This document shows, one piece after another, positions 5,063 to 9,985 of a stretch of 9,985 nt of DNA. The stretch's first letter is position 1; each line of letters begins with the position of its first letter. The notes beneath the pieces are model-generated. The model searched no databases. It saw nothing but the letters and a program-made list of their open reading frames with translations, and was not told the DNA's origin. The stretch lies in contig JARFQM010000308.1 in the NCBI GenBank assembly GCA_029287755.1, positions 1 through 9,985 on the forward strand, given 5' to 3'. The stretch comes from Desulfofustis sp. GTDB lineage: Bacteria > Desulfobacterota > Desulfobulbia > Desulfobulbales > Desulfocapsaceae. Made by a program: the position numbers and the translations under genes.

Positions 5063-7011
5063 GAACTGACCCCCGGCTCCTCCCGACCTCCCGTTTCTTC
5101 TGTTGGTGGGACGTCAATCGGAGTTTCCACCTCGACCTTGCTGGCAGTTTCTTCCTGCTGTCGGGTGTCGGGCCGCGGTGACGCCTTCTGCGGTTCCTCG
5201 AGGGGATGCTCATCGGGCCGCAGTTCGGCCAGAATGCGCTGGATATCGTCGAGCACGATAGTTTCCTTTTCGAGCAGCTCATCGGCCATCCTTTTTAGAA
5301 TGTCGCGGTGGCCCTCGAGAAGCTCGGTGACTTTGTTGCTGGCTTCAAGAATGATCTCTTTGACCGCCATGTCTATCTGTCGGGCGGTTTCTTCACTGAA
5401 ATCACGATGCTGGGCAATTTCTCTGCCCAAAAATATCTGTTCTTCTTTTTTGCCGTAAGTGAGTGGGCCCAGCTCGTCGCTCATACCCCACTCGCAGACC
5501 ATTTTTCTGGCCAGCTCGGTGGCCCTTTCCAGGTCGTTGCCAGCTCCGGTGGTTATCTCGTTGAAAATGAGTTTTTCGGCGATGCGTCCGCCAAAAAGAA
5601 TGGAGATCGAGTTTTTCAAATAGCCCTTGGAATGGGTGTATTTTTCATCGATGGGCAGCTGCATGGTCAGGCCCAGGGCCCGGCCCCGAGGGATGATAGT
5701 GACTTTATGAATCGGGTCGGTGTCGGGCAGCAGGTAGGCCACCAAGGCGTGGCCCGCCTCATGATAGGCGGTGACTTCTTTCTCTTTTTCGGTGATGATC
5801 ATGGAGCGCCGTTCGGCCCCCATCATGATCTTATCCTTGGCCTTTTCCAGCAACTCGAGGGTAATTTCCTTGGCTCCTTCACGGGCAGCCATCAGAGCGG
5901 CCTCGTTGATGAGATTTTCCAGGTCGGCTCCCGAAAAGCCGGGCGTACCCCGGGCCAGTATCTCGTAGTCTACGTTGACGGCCATTTTGGTTTTCTTGCC
6001 GTAAATTTCCAGAATTTTCTGGCGGCCGCCGACATCGGGAATCGGAACTACCACCTGACGGTCGAAGCGGCCCGGTCGCAATAATGCCGGGTCGAGAACA
6101 TCGGGTCGGTTGGTGGCGGCGACGATGATCACGCCTTCGTTGGATTCGAAGCCATCCATCTCGACCAGAAGCTGATTGAGCGTCTGCTCCCGCTCGTCGT
6201 GCCCGCCTCCGAGACCGGCGCCGCGATGGCGGCCCACCGCATCGATCTCATCGATAAAAATGATGCAGGGAGCGTGTTTTTTGCCCTGATTGAACAGATC
6301 CCTGACCCGGGACGCACCGACGCCGACAAACATTTCAACGAAATCGGAGCCGGAAATTGAAAAGAAGGGTACATCAGCTTCTCCGGCAATGGCCCTGGCC
6401 AGGAGAGTCTTACCGGTTCCCGGTGAACCGGCCAGCAGCACGCCTTTGGGGATCCTGCCGCCAAGCACGGTGAATTTATGCGGATCCTTGAGAAAATCAA
6501 TTATTTCCTCAAGTTCTTCTTTAGCTTCATCGATACCGGCTACATCGGCGAAAGTCACCTTGTTGGTGCCCTGTTCCATCAGGCGGGCTCGGGTCTTGCC
6601 AAAGGAAAGTGCGCCTCCTTTGCCGCCCCCCTGCATCTGTCGCATGAAAAAGATCCAGACACCTATAAGCAGCAGCATTGGGAACCAGGAGACGAAAATG
6701 GTCATCAGCCAATTATCTTTCTGGGCCTGCTTTACGGCGATGTCGACTCCGGCTTCTCTGAGCAGCGGGATAAGTTCAGCGTCGGTTACCGGGTAAATGG
6801 TCCTGAAGGGCTGGCCATCCTGCAGTGTCCCTGAGATGGTGTCGCCATCTATGCGGACGCGGTTAATCGACTTGTTCTCGATTTTGGCCATGAAATCACT
6901 GTAGGTCAAAGTCGAGACATTGCCCTGCGGTTTGTTGAACAGGTTGAAGAGCAGGATCATGGTCAGTCCGATCACCAGCCACATGCTCAGGTTTTTATAA
7001 AAGGTGTTCAA
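5059..7011 (-). CDS. ftsH: ATP-dependent zinc metalloprotease FtsH (TTG start)
   Basis: This 650-residue membrane-anchored AAA+ protease forms hexamers that extract and degrade misfolded membrane proteins and selected regulators. TM1 is at about 10-25, a periplasmic domain at about 30-100, and TM2 at about 103-123. The AAA module has Walker A GSPGTGKT (195-202), pore-loop FVGVG (228-232), Walker B IIFIDEID (250-257) and the second region of homology with [20 protein letters not shown] (298-317). The protease domain has the zinc motif HEAGH (417-421), with Asp493 in [10 protein letters not shown] as the likely third ligand. Walker A has Ser where many FtsHs have Pro, a variant seen in related bacteria. 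Residues after about 597 are acidic, proline-rich and probably disordered. The start is TTG (7011-7009), with GGGAGG five bases before it; no ATG sits upstream, and Met10 would cut into TM1. The stop overlaps folP (ATGA). Confidence 0.97.
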   Translation of the reverse strand: MNTFYKNLSMWLVIGLTMILLFNLFNKPQGNVSTLTYSDFMAKIENKSINRVRIDGDTISGTLQDGQPFRTIYPVTDAELIPLLREAGVDIAVKQAQKDNWLMTIFVSWFPMLLLIGVWIFFMRQMQGGGKGGALSFGKTRARLMEQGTNKVTFADVAGIDEAKEELEEIIDFLKDPHKFTVLGGRIPKGVLLAGSPGTGKTLLARAIAGEADVPFFSISGSDFVEMFVGVGASRVRDLFNQGKKHAPCIIFIDEIDAVGRHRGAGLGGGHDEREQTLNQLLVEMDGFESNEGVIIVAATNRPDVLDPALLRPGRFDRQVVVPIPDVGGRQKILEIYGKKTKMAVNVDYEILARGTPGFSGADLENLINEAALMAAREGAKEITLELLEKAKDKIMMGAERRSMIITEKEKEVTAYHEAGHALVAYLLPDTDPIHKVTIIPRGRALGLTMQLPIDEKYTHSKGYLKNSISILFGGRIAEKLIFNEITTGAGNDLERATELARKMVCEWGMSDELGPLTYGKKEEQIFLGREIAQHRDFSEETARQIDMAVKEIILEASNKVTELLEGHRDILKRMADELLEKETIVLDDIQRILAELRPDEHPLEEPQKASPRPDTRQQEETASKVEVETPIDVPPTEETGGREEPGVSS

Positions 7012-7016
7012 ATGAA

Positions 7017-7022
7017 CCTCCC
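7017..7022 (-). promoter_or_regulatory. Strong Shine-Dalgarno fixing the TTG start of ftsH
   Basis: On the minus strand GGGAGG (7022-7017) is followed by TTCAT and then the TTG start codon, a five-base spacing. The strong site compensates for the weak start codon and decides where ftsH begins. The 113-base gap back to carB shows a TATATT that could be a -10 box (minus strand, 7058-7053) but no acceptable -35, and no terminator for carB, so ftsH may be read at least partly from the carB transcript. Confidence 0.75.
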
Positions 7023-7124
7023 GGTAATGCTGAACGCTGTTGAAAAGTACCGAATATAAATAACAGCACCTAAGTTAAAACATCTTTGTGGGTTGTCGAG
7101 CACTATCCTCTAATATTGTAGTCA

Positions 7125-9985
7125 TCAGGCAAATTTTTGTACAGGTTTAACCCCTATCCGTTTCTCGCCGAAGGCTCTCAGCGCACTGACAAAAGCGGCG
7201 GCACCGTTGGTCGTGGTAGTATAGGGAATGTGCAGATCGATCGCCCCCCTTCTGATGCGGTAACTGTCCTCGGTGGTGCGTTTGCCCATGGACGTGTTGA
7301 TGATCCAGGTGATTTCGCGGTTGCGGATCATGTCAAGAATATGGGGGCGGCCCTGGGAGATCTTGTTTATCCGATGGCTGTCGAGGTCGTTTTCCAGCAG
7401 GAACTGGTTGGTTCCATCGGTGGCGAAAATGGTGTAGCCCATTTTCTTCAGCTCAGCAACGACCGGCACAATCGACTCCTTGTCGCTGTCCCGCACCGAG
7501 ATGAAGACGTTGCCCTTTTCCGGCAGGCTTGAACCGGCTGCCAGCAGAGCCTTGCCGATGGCCAGGCCGAGATTGTCGTCGATGCCCATGACTTCGCCGG
7601 TGGACTTCATTTCGGGTCCGAGCAGGGTGTCAACACCATCGAAACGGTCGAAAGGGAATACCGCCTCTTTCACTGCCCAGTGGCTGATTGCCACTTCTTC
7701 GGTGAGGCCGAGATCGGCCAGGCTCATGCCCAGCATGATCTTGGTGGCCAGCTTGGCCAGGGGTACTCCCGTCGCCTTGCTGACGAACGGTACGGTTCTC
7801 GAGGCCCGGGGATTGACTTCGAGGACAAAAAGCCTTTCATCCTTTACGGCGAATTGCACATTCATCAGGCCGATGACACCCAGCTCGATGGCCATGGCCC
7901 GGCTGGCGGCTTCTATTTCCTCGATCATAGTCGCTGACAGGGAGTGCGGCGGCAGCACACAGGCTGAATCTCCCGAGTGGATGCCGGCCTCCTCGATGTG
8001 TTCCATGATGCCGCCAATTACAGTGGTCGACCCGTCGCTAATTGCGTCGACATCAATTTCGGTGGCATCCTTGAGAAACTGATCGATGAGGATCGGATGT
8101 TCCTGCGCCGCCCCGCCAATGGACTCCATGAATTCCTTGATCGCTTCATCGTTGTAGGCGATTCTCATGGCCCGGCCGCCCAGCACATAGGAGGGTCTGA
8201 TGACCACCGGATAGCCGATGCGGTTAGCCGCCGCAATCGCCTCTTCCTGGGTGAAGACGGTGTCGTTCTCAGGCTGTCTGAGGTTAAGCTTTTTGAGAAA
8301 CTGCTGGAACCGTTCTCGATCTTCGGCCCGATCAATCGCATCGGGGGGGGTGCCGATGATCTTGACTCCCGCCTCTTCAAGCGGTACCGCCAGATTCAGA
8401 GGGGTCTGGCCGCCAAATTGAACAATCACTCCATCGGGCTCCTCCTGGTCAATGATGTTCAGCACATCTTCACGGGTCAGGGGTTCAAAATAGAGCTTGT
8501 CGGAGGTGTCGTAGTCGGTTGAGACCGTTTCCGGATTGGAGTTCACCATGATCGATTCGACGCCGATTTCTTTCAGCGCGAAAGAGGCGTGGACGCAGCA
8601 GTAGTCGAACTCGATTCCCTGGCCAATGCGGTTGGGGCCGCCGCCCAGGATGATGATCTTTTGTCGGTCGCTCCTGAACGCCTCGTTTTCCTGTTCATAG
8701 GTGGAGTAGCAGTAGGGGGTATACGATTCGAACTCGGCCCCGCAGGTATCCACCAACTTGTAGACCGGCACCACGCCGCTGTCCTTGCGCAGGACTCTGA
8801 GGTCTTCTTCAGTGGTTCCGGTCAAGTGGGCGAGCTGCTTGTCCGAGAATCCCTGCTCTTTGCAGTGGCGCAGGAAAGCGGGTTCCAGTCCGTTGAACCC
8901 TTTCTCTTTTATAAGCTGCTCGGTATCTACAATCTGCTTGAGATTGTACAGAAACCAGGGATCGATTTTGGTCCACTCGGCGATGGTCGCAGTATCGATT
9001 CCTCTTCTCAGGGCCTCGTGGAGATAGGACAGACGTTTTGAACTGGGCGTCACCAGGCCGCTTTCCAGATCCTGGGCATCGAGGTGCTCGAGAATCTCGC
9101 GGCCGTCGCCGCCAAAGCCGAATCTGCCGATTTCAAGAGACCGCATCCCTTTTTGGAACGCCTCCTTGAAGGTTCGGCCGATGGCCATCGTTTCACCCAC
9201 CGACTTCATCGAAGTGGTGAGAAAGTCTTCGGCATCGGGGAACTTTTCGAAAGTCCAGCGGGGTATTTTGACCACGCAATAGTCGATGGTGGGTTCAAAG
9301 GAAGCGTATGTCTCACGGGTGATGTCGTTGGGAATCTCGTCGAGCGTATAGCCCACGGCCAGCTTGGCGGCAATCTTGGCGATGGGAAAACCGGTTGCCT
9401 TGGAGGCCAGAGCCGAACTTCTCGATACCCGAGGGTTCATCTCGATGACCATTAATTCACCGTCTTCCGGATTCACGGCGAACTGGACGTTGGAGCCCCC
9501 GGTTTCAACGCCGATCTCCCGAATGATGGCGATGGCCGCATCCCGCATCTCCTGGTATTCTCGGTCGGTGAGGGTCTGAGCCGGAGCCACGGTGATCGAA
9601 TCACCGGTGTGCACGCCCATGGCGTCGACATTCTCGATGGAGCAGATGATGACCACATTGTCCTTGGCGTCGCGCATCACCTCCAGTTCGTACTCCTTCC
9701 AGCCCAGGAGGCTGCGTTCGAGCATGATTTCGCTGGTCATGGACAAATCAAGACCCTGTTTGCAGAGGTCTTCGAGCTCCTGGCGGTGGTAGGCCACGCC
9801 GCCTCCGGTGCCACCAAGGGTAAAGCTGGGTCTGACGATGATCGGAAAGCCGATCTCGTCGCTGGCTTTCATTGCTGCCTCCAGGGTATGGACGATGGCA
9901 GATTCAGGCACCTTCAGGTTTATGGACCGCATCGCCTCCCTGAATTCGTCCCGGCCTTCGGCCTTGTGGATAACCTCGATCTTGG
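7125..9985 (-). CDS. carB: Carbamoyl-phosphate synthase large subunit, missing its N-terminal part at the window edge
   Basis: The reading frame enters at the right edge and gives 952 codons before TGA; by comparison with E. coli CarB (1073 residues) about 120 N-terminal residues lie outside. The enzyme makes carbamoyl phosphate from bicarbonate, two ATP and ammonia supplied by the glutaminase subunit CarA, feeding pyrimidine and arginine synthesis. In order from the edge are the rest of the first ATP-grasp half ([49 protein letters not shown]), the oligomerisation domain, the second ATP-grasp half ([62 protein letters not shown]), and a C-terminal MGS-like allosteric domain containing GRPHILDMI and [13 protein letters not shown]. 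The in-frame ATG at 9932 is internal, not the start: upstream codons read [14 protein letters not shown], typical CarB. A second in-frame TGA follows the stop directly. Confidence 0.97.
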   Translation of the reverse strand, partial: KIEVIHKAEGRDEFREAMRSINLKVPESAIVHTLEAAMKASDEIGFPIIVRPSFTLGGTGGGVAYHRQELEDLCKQGLDLSMTSEIMLERSLLGWKEYELEVMRDAKDNVVIICSIENVDAMGVHTGDSITVAPAQTLTDREYQEMRDAAIAIIREIGVETGGSNVQFAVNPEDGELMVIEMNPRVSRSSALASKATGFPIAKIAAKLAVGYTLDEIPNDITRETYASFEPTIDYCVVKIPRWTFEKFPDAEDFLTTSMKSVGETMAIGRTFKEAFQKGMRSLEIGRFGFGGDGREILEHLDAQDLESGLVTPSSKRLSYLHEALRRGIDTATIAEWTKIDPWFLYNLKQIVDTEQLIKEKGFNGLEPAFLRHCKEQGFSDKQLAHLTGTTEEDLRVLRKDSGVVPVYKLVDTCGAEFESYTPYCYSTYEQENEAFRSDRQKIIILGGGPNRIGQGIEFDYCCVHASFALKEIGVESIMVNSNPETVSTDYDTSDKLYFEPLTREDVLNIIDQEEPDGVIVQFGGQTPLNLAVPLEEAGVKIIGTPPDAIDRAEDRERFQQFLKKLNLRQPENDTVFTQEEAIAAANRIGYPVVIRPSYVLGGRAMRIAYNDEAIKEFMESIGGAAQEHPILIDQFLKDATEIDVDAISDGSTTVIGGIMEHIEEAGIHSGDSACVLPPHSLSATMIEEIEAASRAMAIELGVIGLMNVQFAVKDERLFVLEVNPRASRTVPFVSKATGVPLAKLATKIMLGMSLADLGLTEEVAISHWAVKEAVFPFDRFDGVDTLLGPEMKSTGEVMGIDDNLGLAIGKALLAAGSSLPEKGNVFISVRDSDKESIVPVVAELKKMGYTIFATDGTNQFLLENDLDSHRINKISQGRPHILDMIRNREITWIINTSMGKRTTEDSYRIRRGAIDLHIPYTTTTNGAAAFVSALRAFGEKRIGVKPVQKFA

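Noticed and set aside
5308..6084. 258-codon plus-strand open frame across ftsH
   Set aside because: It lies entirely antisense to a fully conserved ftsH and shows no domain or start signal; it is a composition shadow of the real gene.
7480..8522. Long plus-strand open frames (200 and 181 codons) across carB
   Set aside because: They are antisense to highly conserved ATP-grasp coding sequence, have low-complexity products and no recognisable family; codon-phase shadows.

Overview
This window is an ordinary, densely coded bacterial chromosome segment with mid-range GC. The predicted proteins, above all FtsH, the CcdA-like protein with NPCGFAMLP, and RarD, look most like those of Desulfobacterota (the former delta-proteobacteria). 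That placement rests on remembered family resemblance, not on a search. Both edges cut through genes.

Layout. (i) Positions 1-1980, minus strand: a drug-efflux operon read as tetR, then a periplasmic adaptor (membrane fusion protein), then an RND inner-membrane pump, of which only the first 72 codons are present. (ii) Positions 1981-2445: a 465-base divergent intergenic region. It holds a good sigma70-type promoter for the tetR operon with three copies of a short inverted repeat laid over it (the likely TetR operators), a solitary REP-like GGTGC/GCACC palindrome, and a small perfect hairpin just before the next gene. (iii) Positions 2446-4106, plus strand: a CcdA/DsbD-type thiol redox membrane protein, translationally coupled by an ATGA overlap to a RarD-type DMT/EamA transporter. 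(iv) Positions 4107-4255: the gap between convergent genes, holding a 90-base interrupted hairpin followed by seven T, which probably terminates rarD. (v) Positions 4256-9985, minus strand: carB (large subunit of carbamoyl-phosphate synthetase, lacking about its first 120 codons at the window edge), then ftsH with a TTG start and a strong Shine-Dalgarno, then folP overlapping ftsH by ATGA.

Functionally the window joins housekeeping genes (pyrimidine/arginine precursor synthesis, membrane proteolysis, folate synthesis) to a locally regulated efflux operon and a two-gene membrane unit. The three same-strand pairs MFP-RND, ccdA-rarD and ftsH-folP all use the four-base ATGA overlap. I see no CRISPR array, tRNA, rRNA, intact transposase, phage gene or recognisable defence system. 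I do not think the window contains a new system. The parts most worth following up are noncoding: the triple-operator promoter at 2097-2158 and the interrupted hairpin at 4159-4248.
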